NCBI GenBank assembly: GCA_964464635.1
Contig: CAYXGT010000024.1
Coordinates: 1-30,006, forward strand
DNA from: CAYLMG01 sp964464635
GTDB lineage: Bacteria > Planctomycetota > Phycisphaerae > Sedimentisphaerales > Anaerobacaceae
Direction of reading: 5' to 3'
DNA: 30,006 nucleotides
Shown in pieces: positions 7,379 to 13,725 of this stretch (position 1 is the first letter of the stretch; each line of letters starts with the position of its first letter). The notes beneath the pieces are model-generated. The model saw only the letters and a program-made list of their open reading frames with translations, ran no database searches and had not been told where the DNA came from. The translations under genes and the position numbers were made by a program.

Positions 7379-8614
7379 TTATGTGTGATAATCAGCATTT
7401 ATTTTCACGTATTCTTTACTGAGGTCACAGCCGTAATAAAAGTCACTTGCCTTTCCAGCACCCAGCTCTATTGTGATTGTATGCTCCTTTCGTGAAATAA
7501 TCCTCCTGACCTTTTTAAGGTCAAATTTAGCAGGCTTGCCGTTTTTGAATACCGTGACATTGCCGATTTTACAGGTGAGTTTGCGTTCGTTAAGTTTGAC
7601 ACCGCACGAGCCGACCGCGCATATAATCCTGCCCCAGTTCGCGTCGGAGCCGTGAACCGCACATTTAACCAAACTATAACCAGCAACAGCCTTTGCCGCC
7701 TTCACAGCATCCGCCTTACTCGCCGCGGATTTGACAACTACCTTAAAACTCTTCGTTGCCCCCTCCGCATCAAGCGCCATCTGCCTGGCCAAATCCTGAC
7801 ACAGCAACGTCAGCTCTCTGCTGAATTTCTTATAATGAGGACTTTGTTTAATTATAGGCTGATTACCTGCAGCGCCGCTTGCAAGAATTATCGCGGTATC
7901 GTTTGTGCTCTGCCAGCCGTCAACCGTTAGCCTGTTCAGAGAATTCTCGATTGCCTCTTTTAGCGACTTTGCAAGCAAAGCTTTGCTTATGGCTGCATCA
8001 GTTGTAATAAAGCAAAGAGTGGTTGCCATATCAGGGCCTATCATCCCTGCACCTTTCGCTGTGCCCGCTATAGTGACATTTTTGCCGGAAATACTGAATC
8101 TGCAAACAGCTTTTTTGACCTTCGTATCTGTAGTCATTATTGCCTTTGCAAAATCAAGGCCCGCCGATGCTGAAGCCGAAAGCCCTGCCGCGGCTTTTGA
8201 AATACCTGCGGTGACCTTTTTCATCGCGAGCTGCTCACCGATTATTCCCGTTGATGCAACAAGCACGCTCCGTGCCTCGTTTCCCGTGCCTCGTGACCCG
8301 AGCGACGAGTAACGAGCGACGAGCGACGCCGTAAGGGCGCACATTTTTATCGCATTCTGCAATCCCCGCCCACCGGTACAGGCATTTGCATTGCCGCTGT
8401 TAACGACTACAGCGAAGATTTTTTTGCTTCTAATATGATTTTTGCTGACCTGAACGGCGGCTGACACTATCTTGTTTGTAGTAAAGACTGCCGCCGCACT
8501 TGCCCCTGAAGGGCACACTATCAAACCCAGGTCCAGCCTGCCGGATTTTTTCAATCCGCAGCTTACACCCGCCGCAATAAAACCTTTCGGTGAAGTTATC
8601 ATATTATTATCCAT
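7379..8614 (-). CDS. argJ: Bifunctional ornithine acetyltransferase / N-acetylglutamate synthase
   Basis: The 411-residue protein has the ArgJ hallmarks: NSGNANACTGGRG (72-84), LVASTGIIGE (118-127), and KGAGMIGPDMATTLCFITTD with the self-cleavage pair Ala197-Thr198 (Thr is the nucleophile). Later come a VDGWQSTNDT stretch and GSDANWGRIICAVG. The enzyme moves the acetyl group from N-acetylornithine to glutamate, closing the acetyl cycle of arginine synthesis. The ATG is preceded by GAAAGAGG and overlaps the end of the GNAT fragment by 16 bp, implying coupled translation. Residues about 95-116 (TASLVARYSSLGSRGTGNEA) are about ten longer than in normal ArgJ. They are encoded by an ACGAG-type repeat seen elsewhere in the window, an apparent in-frame insertion that still allows a full-length protein. 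Confidence 0.95.
   Translation of the reverse strand: MDNNMITSPKGFIAAGVSCGLKKSGRLDLGLIVCPSGASAAAVFTTNKIVSAAVQVSKNHIRSKKIFAVVVNSGNANACTGGRGLQNAIKMCALTASLVARYSSLGSRGTGNEARSVLVASTGIIGEQLAMKKVTAGISKAAAGLSASASAGLDFAKAIMTTDTKVKKAVCRFSISGKNVTIAGTAKGAGMIGPDMATTLCFITTDAAISKALLAKSLKEAIENSLNRLTVDGWQSTNDTAIILASGAAGNQPIIKQSPHYKKFSRELTLLCQDLARQMALDAEGATKSFKVVVKSAASKADAVKAAKAVAGYSLVKCAVHGSDANWGRIICAVGSCGVKLNERKLTCKIGNVTVFKNGKPAKFDLKKVRRIISRKEHTITIELGAGKASDFYYGCDLSKEYVKINADYHT
8267..8330. repeat. ACGAG-family short repeat inserted in argJ
   Basis: The stretch is built from alternating CGTGCCTCGT and CGAGCGACGAG/TAACGAG units. Read on the minus strand, its left half aligns with the intergenic copy at 12106-12135 (24 of 30 positions by eye, including an 11-base identical run). 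It keeps the argJ frame open. Confidence 0.65.
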
Positions 8615-8898
8615 TTATCCTCTTTCAATTCATAGCCTTTGTTCAAAGCCGGCACCGCCCTTTCGCCGAGTCCTTTTAACATCTTATAATAATCCAATCG
8701 CGAATCCTTTTCCACCCCTACATAATTTTTTTCCACTATCGTATAGCCCAGTAACTGATAGTATTGCCACGATATATCCGTTGCACGAAGAATCACCTCG
8801 TCGTAACCCTCCTGCAGCGCTCTTCTCTCCAGCTCCCTCATAATCAGCCTGCCGATTCCCGAAATCCTTCCATCGGGTCGTAAAACTTCTGCGATAAG
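8599..8898 (-). pseudogene. C-terminal half of a GNAT acetyltransferase
   Basis: This frame opens right after a TGA at 8901-8899 and reads LIAEVLRPDGRISGIGRLIM, then RELERRALQEGYDEVILRAT and YYQLLGYTIVEKN. That is GNAT motif A (the acetyl-CoA loop R-x-S-G-I-G-R-L) and motif B. The N-terminal half of the fold is missing, and the only ATG (8841) lies after the cofactor loop, leaving 80 codons. The first 55 bp overlap the 3' end of the hydrolase in another frame, and the end overlaps the argJ start by 16 bp. It looks like a broken acetyltransferase. Alternatively, it is the second half of a product made by frameshifting from the hydrolase. A functional enzyme is unlikely from the 80-codon version. 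Confidence 0.6.
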
Positions 8899-9653
8899 TC
8901 AACTGTATTTATCATCAGGCCAGGTTTATTTCTTTTTAGCTGCTTTACGATTCTGCCGTCCGGCTGGATAAAACACGATGGATATGGCGAATAATACCCG
9001 CTCGAATTGCTCATACTGGCCCAGAAAGCGTTCGTCGCTGCCCGGCACTGCATACTCTGACGCATAATCTCACTGTGCACACTCTCACCCTTCTGATGCG
9101 CATTATAAAACGACTGGAATATACATTTGACACCTTTTTTATAAAGCTGCCTGTAAATTTCAGGAAAGCGAACATCGAAACAAATCAGCAGCGAGCATTT
9201 CACGCCGTTTATCGTAAAGTAAACAAATCTGTCACCCGGCGTATATCTTTTCAGCTCCGCTTTTATGCAAAACCGCTTATCGTATCTGCACTGAATTTGG
9301 CCTTTGGGATTGATAAGGTACAGACTCTGATGCGGCTTATCCTTTCCCCTTGTGGTGAGCCTGGTCGAACCATTGATTCGATGTGCACTTCCGTAAACGA
9401 CATAGATTTTATTTTTTGCCGCTGCCTGCTGAATTTTTTCAGTTTCGCTTCGTAGTAAATCCCAGTCGTAATCGACAAAATTCGGTACATCTATTCCGCC
9501 GTAACCGCTAAGTGCCGATTCCGGAAAATGCACAATATCCGCTCCCTTTTTTGCAGCCTTTTCTATAAAGAAGCAAATCCGGTTGCTGTTACGCCTTATA
9601 GAGCCCCCTACTGCAAACTGGCACGTCGCTACTTTTAAGATTCCTTTAGCCAT
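8844..9653 (-). CDS. Carbon-nitrogen hydrolase (nitrilase superfamily)
   Basis: 269 residues from ATG 9653. The nitrilase triad is visible: Glu in HFPESALSGYGG, Lys in CRYDKRFCIKAE, and Cys in SLLICFDVRFPE. Family members cleave amide or nitrile C-N bonds; the substrate cannot be told from sequence. ATG 9653 is chosen because AAGGAAAG sits just upstream. A longer frame reaching 9722 exists only because a genome repeat happens to be open, and would begin in that repeat. The protein ends FYDPMEGFRESAG, shorter than usual for relatives, which carry a further 20-30 residues. The lost tail coincides with the GNAT fragment. It heads a hydrolase-GNAT-argJ group read leftward. Confidence 0.85.
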   Translation of the reverse strand: MAKGILKVATCQFAVGGSIRRNSNRICFFIEKAAKKGADIVHFPESALSGYGGIDVPNFVDYDWDLLRSETEKIQQAAAKNKIYVVYGSAHRINGSTRLTTRGKDKPHQSLYLINPKGQIQCRYDKRFCIKAELKRYTPGDRFVYFTINGVKCSLLICFDVRFPEIYRQLYKKGVKCIFQSFYNAHQKGESVHSEIMRQSMQCRAATNAFWASMSNSSGYYSPYPSCFIQPDGRIVKQLKRNKPGLMINTVDLSQKFYDPMEGFRESAG

Positions 9654-9675
9654 AGAGTCTTTCCTTATAATTTTT

Positions 9676-9727
9676 AAACCACAGAGAAAAAATATTAAAC
9701 CACGGATTTCGCGGATTTGCACAGATT
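9676..9727. repeat. Long intergenic repeat, left copy (CCACAGAGA…CACGGATTTCGCGGATT)
   Basis: The string AAACCACAGAGA, an A-rich spacer, CACGGATTTCGCGGATTT and GCACAGATT sits just upstream of the hydrolase ribosome binding site. A related copy lies inverted at 12592-12639, where it abuts the argC stop. Shorter relatives occur at 29430-29455 and 29564-29590. This looks like a multicopy genome repeat; copy number cannot be judged here. Confidence 0.7.
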
Positions 9728-9734
9728 ATAATTG

Positions 9735-9764
9735 TTTAGCAGTCGCCGGTACGGCGACTTTTTT
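9735..9764 (+). repeat. REP-like palindrome (degenerate)
   Basis: TTTAGC is followed by AGTCGCCG, a 3-nt loop (GTA), CGGCGACT and a T run. The 8-bp stem, 3-nt loop and TTTAG head match the REP elements around the RAYT gene, although the stem is shifted by one base. It would also work as a rightward terminator, but no rightward gene lies upstream. Confidence 0.5.
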
Positions 9765-9789
9765 AGCCCCTTGCACCGCAAGAGGTTTT
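9762..9789 (+). repeat. REP-like palindrome
   Basis: TTTAG, then CCCCTTGC, loop ACC, GCAAGAGG and TTTTG: an 8-bp stem with one mismatch and a 3-nt loop, the same architecture as the RAYT-flanking palindromes. It lies head to tail with the preceding element at the left edge of the AT-rich island. Confidence 0.55.
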
Positions 9790-9959
9790 GTCTTCTTATT
9801 TTTAACCATGAAGTTATAGAGATACGAATTTGTTTTTTATATAGTTACTGAACCTAATTTGTTGATTGTTTTTTTCGTTTTTTGAGTTTTTAATTATTCC
9901 TAATTTCCGTCCAGCTTATGTGTATATGATTAGTTCGGCAGAGGAGTCTTTTTGATTGA

Positions 9960-10871
9960 TTAATCGCCTAAACACGATTTATATTTGATGTCATTTCTTA
10001 TTCTTATTTTTATTTCTTCTTCTTGTTCTTGAGATATTTCAACTATTTCTTTCAATATTTCAACTATTCTTTCTGAGGATTTATGTATATTTTCTGAAAT
10101 AGGATCAAAACTAGCAATGAGCCCGTCTAAGTTATCTTTTTCTAATTCACTAATTTCTTGTCCTGTTTCATTTTTAATTTTCTTTATTTGTCTTTTCAGT
10201 AACCATATTGGTAAATTTTTATTACCATTTTTCTTGAAAAGTTTTTCTCTTATTTCTTTATATTCGTCTTCAGGAAAATCAACAGTAGCAACTCTAGAAT
10301 ATAGGTTTCCCACGAGCCAGCCCAGTCTATTTTGAAATTGTGGAGTTAATCGACCGGAACGCGAATTTAGTAAAGAATCGTAGTATTCTGTAGCTTTGAT
10401 AGCAAAGCTTTCTTGTAACATTGCAATTGAGTTATGGCTTAATCCAAAATCTGCGTTATCGTGGAGAAAAAAGATACCGATAGACCATTCGTTTTGGTTG
10501 CATATTCTTTGAAGTAACTCACATGCAGAATCTTTTCCGCTCGAAGCATAGTATCCATATTTTTGTCTATACTTACCGCATATTTTATCTACTAAGGTCA
10601 AAAAAACATCTTCTAACCGTTGCACGCCAACCAAATTTATGTAATCAGCCTTGCAACGATTTTCATTTTCTTCTCTTCGGGCTAAATCGCAAGATTGTGT
10701 AATAACTAAATAAGCTATATATTTTTTATGTGGCAAAGTTGGGAAATATTCCTCTATGATTTTACAAATATCATCATCATACTCTGGCCTACGGATTATG
10801 ATATCACCTTGTTGGAGATCCTCATTTATGTTGCTAATTTCTTGGTATAGTTTGTATTCCGAAGAATCCAT
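9960..10871 (-). CDS. Unknown island protein with GDIII…ITQSCDL motif
   Basis: 303 residues from ATG 10871, which lies 7 bp after the stop of the preceding small gene; a longer frame to 10946 would overlap that gene out of frame. Visible features are an N-terminal QQGDIIIRRPEYDD, then YLVITQSCDLARR with Cys61 and Cys73 close together, a middle LHDNADFGLSH…SFAIKATEYYDSLL, and RLGWLVGNLYSRVATVDFP. A long charged, probably coiled C-terminus runs from about residue 205 to 290. No signal peptide or membrane helix is seen. I do not recognise a characterised family. The GC content is much lower than that of the flanking genes (roughly 30-35% by eye), which suggests acquisition. It is the last gene of a three-gene leftward operon. 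Confidence 0.75.
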   Translation of the reverse strand: MDSSEYKLYQEISNINEDLQQGDIIIRRPEYDDDICKIIEEYFPTLPHKKYIAYLVITQSCDLARREENENRCKADYINLVGVQRLEDVFLTLVDKICGKYRQKYGYYASSGKDSACELLQRICNQNEWSIGIFFLHDNADFGLSHNSIAMLQESFAIKATEYYDSLLNSRSGRLTPQFQNRLGWLVGNLYSRVATVDFPEDEYKEIREKLFKKNGNKNLPIWLLKRQIKKIKNETGQEISELEKDNLDGLIASFDPISENIHKSSERIVEILKEIVEISQEQEEEIKIRIRNDIKYKSCLGD

Positions 10872-10878
10872 AAAGTTA

Positions 10879-11106
10879 TTAATCTGTTTCTGTTGATTCA
10901 GATGGGTGTTTTTGAATATCAGAAATACAAAAAAGCCAAACTCCACCTTTCATTTTTGTCGAACGAACGGTGTCTCCTTTTGTGCTTGATTCTTCAGAAG
11001 TTTTTTTTGGCCCTTCTTCAACTTCATTAGGTGTTATTGTTTCAGACGGTTCCTTTGGAGAATAAGTATTTGTTTCTATATTAAAATTATTGTCTGATGT
11101 AAGCAT
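10879..11106 (-). CDS. Small acidic, probably disordered island protein
   Basis: 75 residues from ATG 11106, preceded by AAAAGG at about 5 nt. It lies 10 bp after the upstream gene and 7 bp before the downstream one. The sequence is rich in Thr, Ser, Glu and Pro (ITPNEVEEGPKKTSEESSTK) with a short hydrophobic WLFCISDI near the end. It looks intrinsically disordered, perhaps a linker, antitoxin-like or adaptor partner for its neighbours. That is speculation from size and position only. AT-rich like the rest of the island. Confidence 0.6.
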   Translation of the reverse strand: MLTSDNNFNIETNTYSPKEPSETITPNEVEEGPKKTSEESSTKGDTVRSTKMKGGVWLFCISDIQKHPSESTETD

Positions 11107-11116
11107 ATCATACCTT

Positions 11117-11737
11117 TTAAATAACTTTAATTTTTTCAATTATATCTGTTGAAACTTTTTCTATTTCTTCTTGATCTAAATTAAACCATTCCTTAGCATC
11201 CTCTGCTTTTTTGCAATCTCTATGGAAATTAAAAGTTATCTTAAATGATTCGTTTTCATAAGAGGCTATAATATTTAATTTTCCTTGTTTATATCTAATA
11301 GTTCTAGTTGTGGACCGTCCCATTATGTCGCCAAGGTCAGAGTTTAGTATATGGTCATCTATATTTGTCTTACATAAATCAATTAGGTTTTGATTAGTAT
11401 CTGAAGTTTTAAATCTGATATTTATTCCGGCGCCAGAACAAGGTGTTTCTGGGAGCCATTCAAGAATTTTTCTTCCAGTTTCTAATGTTTCTCTAAGAAC
11501 AGAAGGTTCTATTTTATTCAACTGTATTATAATTCTATTATTTTCTGGTATAATGGTTAGTTCTTTTTTCTGATTCATAACGCGATATGGAGACAAACCG
11601 TCTAGAGGCACCTCGATAGGTATTCCTTCTTGAGGTCTTAATCCAAATATCCTTTCTGCTATTCTTGCTGGTGTGAGAATTGAAACGTTCCATCGACCAA
11701 CTATTATGACATTCCAATCAAAGGTTTCAAAATTCAT
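11117..11737 (-). CDS. Unknown island protein, first gene of the operon
   Basis: The 206-residue protein starts at an ATG with AGGA 8 nt upstream. It begins with a beta-rich stretch (FDWNVIIVGRWNVSILTPARIAERIFGL), followed by more predicted strands (ELTIIPENNRIIIQLNKI), a helix (LRETLETGRKILEWL), and two strands near 155-175. It ends in a charged helix. No signal peptide, membrane segment, Walker, metallo-enzyme or nuclease motif can be seen. I do not recognise it. Composition is AT-rich. It leads the three-gene operon, so the products probably act together. Confidence 0.7.
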   Translation of the reverse strand: MNFETFDWNVIIVGRWNVSILTPARIAERIFGLRPQEGIPIEVPLDGLSPYRVMNQKKELTIIPENNRIIIQLNKIEPSVLRETLETGRKILEWLPETPCSGAGINIRFKTSDTNQNLIDLCKTNIDDHILNSDLGDIMGRSTTRTIRYKQGKLNIIASYENESFKITFNFHRDCKKAEDAKEWFNLDQEEIEKVSTDIIEKIKVI

Positions 11738-11956
11738 TTTGTGTTCCTAGTCATGTTGGTTAAAATGAAGATAGTTATATTGTAAGCACTTTACATAAAA
11801 AGATTAGGTTTTGTTCTAGTTTTATTTTTTTAAACCTTATGTGTGTTGCCTCTCCTGATTTTTTAACGGAATCTGTGGCTATATTCTGTACTACGCCATC
11901 AATTCCTTCTTTTCTTAATTATAGTTATTCACGACTAAGCAGCAATAATTTTTTTC

Positions 11957-11984
11957 TTGAAATATCGGCCATTTATGGTATAAA
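11957..11984 (+). promoter_or_regulatory. Strong rightward promoter with no gene after it
   Basis: TTGAAA (11957-11962), a 16-bp spacer and TATAAA (11979-11984), with an extended TGG just before the -10. The 13-base string TTTATGGTATAAA is identical to the one before the GspG-domain gene. The next coding sequence on either side is on the opposite strand. Confidence 0.65.
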
Positions 11985-11990
11985 AATGGC

Positions 11991-12060
11991 AGTGTGTTAG
12001 CAAACACACGTAGGGAGGACAGTTCCTCACGCATCGGCCCGTCGGCCAAAGTAAAACTTT
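11991..12060 (+). ncRNA. Candidate small RNA with consecutive hairpins
   Basis: Directly after a good promoter come four short stem-loops in about 70 nt. They are GTGTGTT/AACACAC (loop AGCA, 11992-12009), GAGGA/TCCTC (loop CAGT, 12015-12028), GGCC/GGCC (about 12036-12047), and AAAGT/ACTTT (about 12048-12060). No coding frame of note follows. The 3' end is unclear because there is no classic U-tract terminator. I recognise no known RNA family. Confidence 0.35.
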
Positions 12061-12105
12061 GTTCCATAAGTTCATCCTGGCAGAGGACTTACAAATGTCA
12101 AATAA

Positions 12106-12135
12106 TCACGAGGCACAAGAAACGAGTCACGAGAC
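12106..12135 (+). repeat. ACGAG-family short repeat, intergenic copy
   Basis: TCACGAGGCACAAGAAACGA and following bases match the argJ-embedded copy (minus strand of 8267-8296) at 24 of 30 positions by eye. Confidence 0.6.
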
Positions 12136-12370
12136 ACTAAAAACGTGTATCACGTATCAGGGGTTGAAAATCAGTAAACTAATTAACAAATTAACCAATT
12201 CACCAATTAACTTTCAAAATGCACCTTTACAACTGTCGAGAGAACTCTACAAATCAAACATTTTTTTGCAAAACAAAGCCAATTATAAAATCGCCCGAAT
12301 TAATATAAGCGACTGTATTACAAATACTTACGGCAATTTAATTGCCCTTGAAAGCCCCAAAAACAAAGCC

Positions 12371-12439
12371 AAACAAAGCCAATTCAAACCCAATTTTGGC
12401 CCAAAATTGGGTTCGTTTTTCCCGAAATTGGCTTTGTTT
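12371..12439. repeat. Large two-tier palindrome with ACAAAGCCAATT arms
   Basis: An outer perfect 14-bp stem (AAACAAAGCCAATT at 12371-12384 with AATTGGCTTTGTTT at 12426-12439) encloses an inner 13-bp stem (AACCCAATTTTGG with CCAAAATTGGGTT, 12387-12413). Another direct copy of AAAACAAAGCCAATT sits at 12270-12284, and a partial one at 12361-12370. The structure resembles a small mobile palindrome or a relic of one. Confidence 0.7.
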
Positions 12440-12591
12440 CGGGAGGAAATTTACGCATTTGCGTATAAGTTTAACTTCTTAGCTGACTTACAAGGTAAGA
12501 ATGCTGAGCATTCTTGTGGCCGAAGGATTTTTTGTGTGAACAGCTTGCTTTTCAAAGCAAAAAATTCTAAGAACACCAAAGTCAGCGAAAT

Positions 12592-12639
12592 AAATCCGTG
12601 TCAATCCGTGAAATCCGTGTCAAAAAAATCTCTGTGGCT
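12592..12639. repeat. Long intergenic repeat, right copy (inverted)
   Basis: AAATCCGTGTCAATCCGTGA followed by AATCCGTGTCAAAAA and TCTCTGTGG is, on the other strand, the same arrangement as the left copy at 9676-9727 (CCACAGAGA first, then CACGGATTTC-CGGATT units). It ends one base before the argC stop codon. Confidence 0.7.
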
Positions 12640-12640
12640 A

Positions 12641-13651
12641 TTATTCCAGGCCGAGAGATTCTTCCAGGCTGAACATTATATTCATATTCTGAACGGCCTG
12701 GCCCGATGCTCCCTTGACGAGGTTATCTATTGCGCTGAATATAACGATTTTACCTTTAACAAAAGCTGGATAAATATGACAGTAATTGCTCTTCGCCACA
12801 TCCTTGACCGCAGGACTTACCTTGCAAATCCGGACAAACCTCTCATCACTGTAAAAGTCACTATACAAATTCATCAACTGCTCACTTGTAACCTCGCCTT
12901 TCGGCTCACAGTAAATGCTCGACAATATCCCCCTGTCGAAAGGCCCTGCGTGCGGCTGAAACAGTATTCCAACTTCAGTCCCCGCCAATTCAGCAGCAAC
13001 CTGCTCCATTTCCGGCTGATGACGATGTGTCCCTACCCCGTAAGCAAATATATTCTCGTTCATATTGGGATAATGAAACTTAACGCTCGGATTTTTACCC
13101 GCTCCGGTTATCCCCGTCACCGCATTGACAATAATATTGCCCGTCTCAATCAATCCCTCTTTCAGCACTGGTGCAAGCGCCAAAAGCGCCCCAGTTGGAA
13201 AACAACCGGGATTGGCAACGAGGTCTTTTCCCTTTATTTTATCACGAAAAAGTTCAGGCAGACCGTAAACCGCCTTTTTAAGGTTGTCTGTGTCTGTATG
13301 TTTTACCTCGTAGAACTTTTCGTAAATGGCTGTACTTTTAAGCCGGTAATCTGCGCTGAAGTCCACAACTTTCACTCCTGCTGCCAGCAGTTTCGGCACA
13401 AAGCCCATCGAGACCTTATGCGGCAGGCAGCACAACGCAACATCTGCTGTTTTGCTCAGCTTGTTCAAATCAAGCGGCTCGATATCCAGCTCACAGCGGC
13501 CCCTGAACTGGCCATAAATATCACTGACCCTTCCGCACTCCTCAGGCAATGCCGTCAGATACACAACTTCCGCCTGCGGGTGGCGCAAAATTATCTCAAT
13601 AGAATCCGCACCCGTGTAACCGCTCGCACCGATTATCGCAACCTTTAACAT
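12641..13651 (-). CDS. argC: N-acetyl-gamma-glutamyl-phosphate reductase
   Basis: The 336-residue protein has the NADP-binding loop G-A-S-G-Y-T-G (8-14) and the catalytic NPGCFPTG with Cys150. It also has the family motifs VVDFSADYRL, VYGLPEL, and FAYGVGTHRHQPE with the conserved His pair. It reduces N-acetylglutamyl phosphate to the semialdehyde, the third step of ornithine/arginine synthesis. ATG 13651 is preceded by AAAGG at 8 nt; an upstream in-frame TTG (13666) would place that site inside the gene. It follows mraY by 74 bp on the same strand. Its pathway partner argJ lies about 4 kb downstream beyond the AT-rich island. Confidence 0.95.
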   Translation of the reverse strand: MLKVAIIGASGYTGADSIEIILRHPQAEVVYLTALPEECGRVSDIYGQFRGRCELDIEPLDLNKLSKTADVALCCLPHKVSMGFVPKLLAAGVKVVDFSADYRLKSTAIYEKFYEVKHTDTDNLKKAVYGLPELFRDKIKGKDLVANPGCFPTGALLALAPVLKEGLIETGNIIVNAVTGITGAGKNPSVKFHYPNMNENIFAYGVGTHRHQPEMEQVAAELAGTEVGILFQPHAGPFDRGILSSIYCEPKGEVTSEQLMNLYSDFYSDERFVRICKVSPAVKDVAKSNYCHIYPAFVKGKIVIFSAIDNLVKGASGQAVQNMNIMFSLEESLGLE

Positions 13652-13725
13652 TAGTTGACCTTTCAATTTACTATTTAAAATCCCTTCGCCAATCTAACAA
13701 ATTACAGTCAATAATTCCAGTGTTT

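Larger units (their letters stand above)
11738..12640. other. Gene-free, repeat-rich 0.9-kb region right of the island
   Basis: From left to right: AT-rich upstream region of the island operon, a strong rightward promoter (11957-11984), a run of small hairpins (11992-12060), an ACGAG-family repeat (12106-12135), and a 9-nt-period AATTAAC-type tandem (about 12178-12211). Then come ACAAAGCCAATT repeats with a large palindrome (12270-12439), two further hairpins (12497-12515 and 12545-12560), and the inverted right copy of the long repeat (12592-12639). A long rightward open frame that crosses this region and continues antisense to argC has no ribosome binding site and no protein resemblance. 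Confidence 0.7.

Noticed and set aside
9741..9764. Terminator-like hairpin with T run
   Set aside because: It is oriented rightward with no rightward gene upstream, and the better explanation is a degenerate REP palindrome.
12059..13648. Long rightward open frame of 529 codons
   Set aside because: Its right two thirds is antisense to argC, and its left third runs through repeats. There is no ribosome binding site and no family resemblance.
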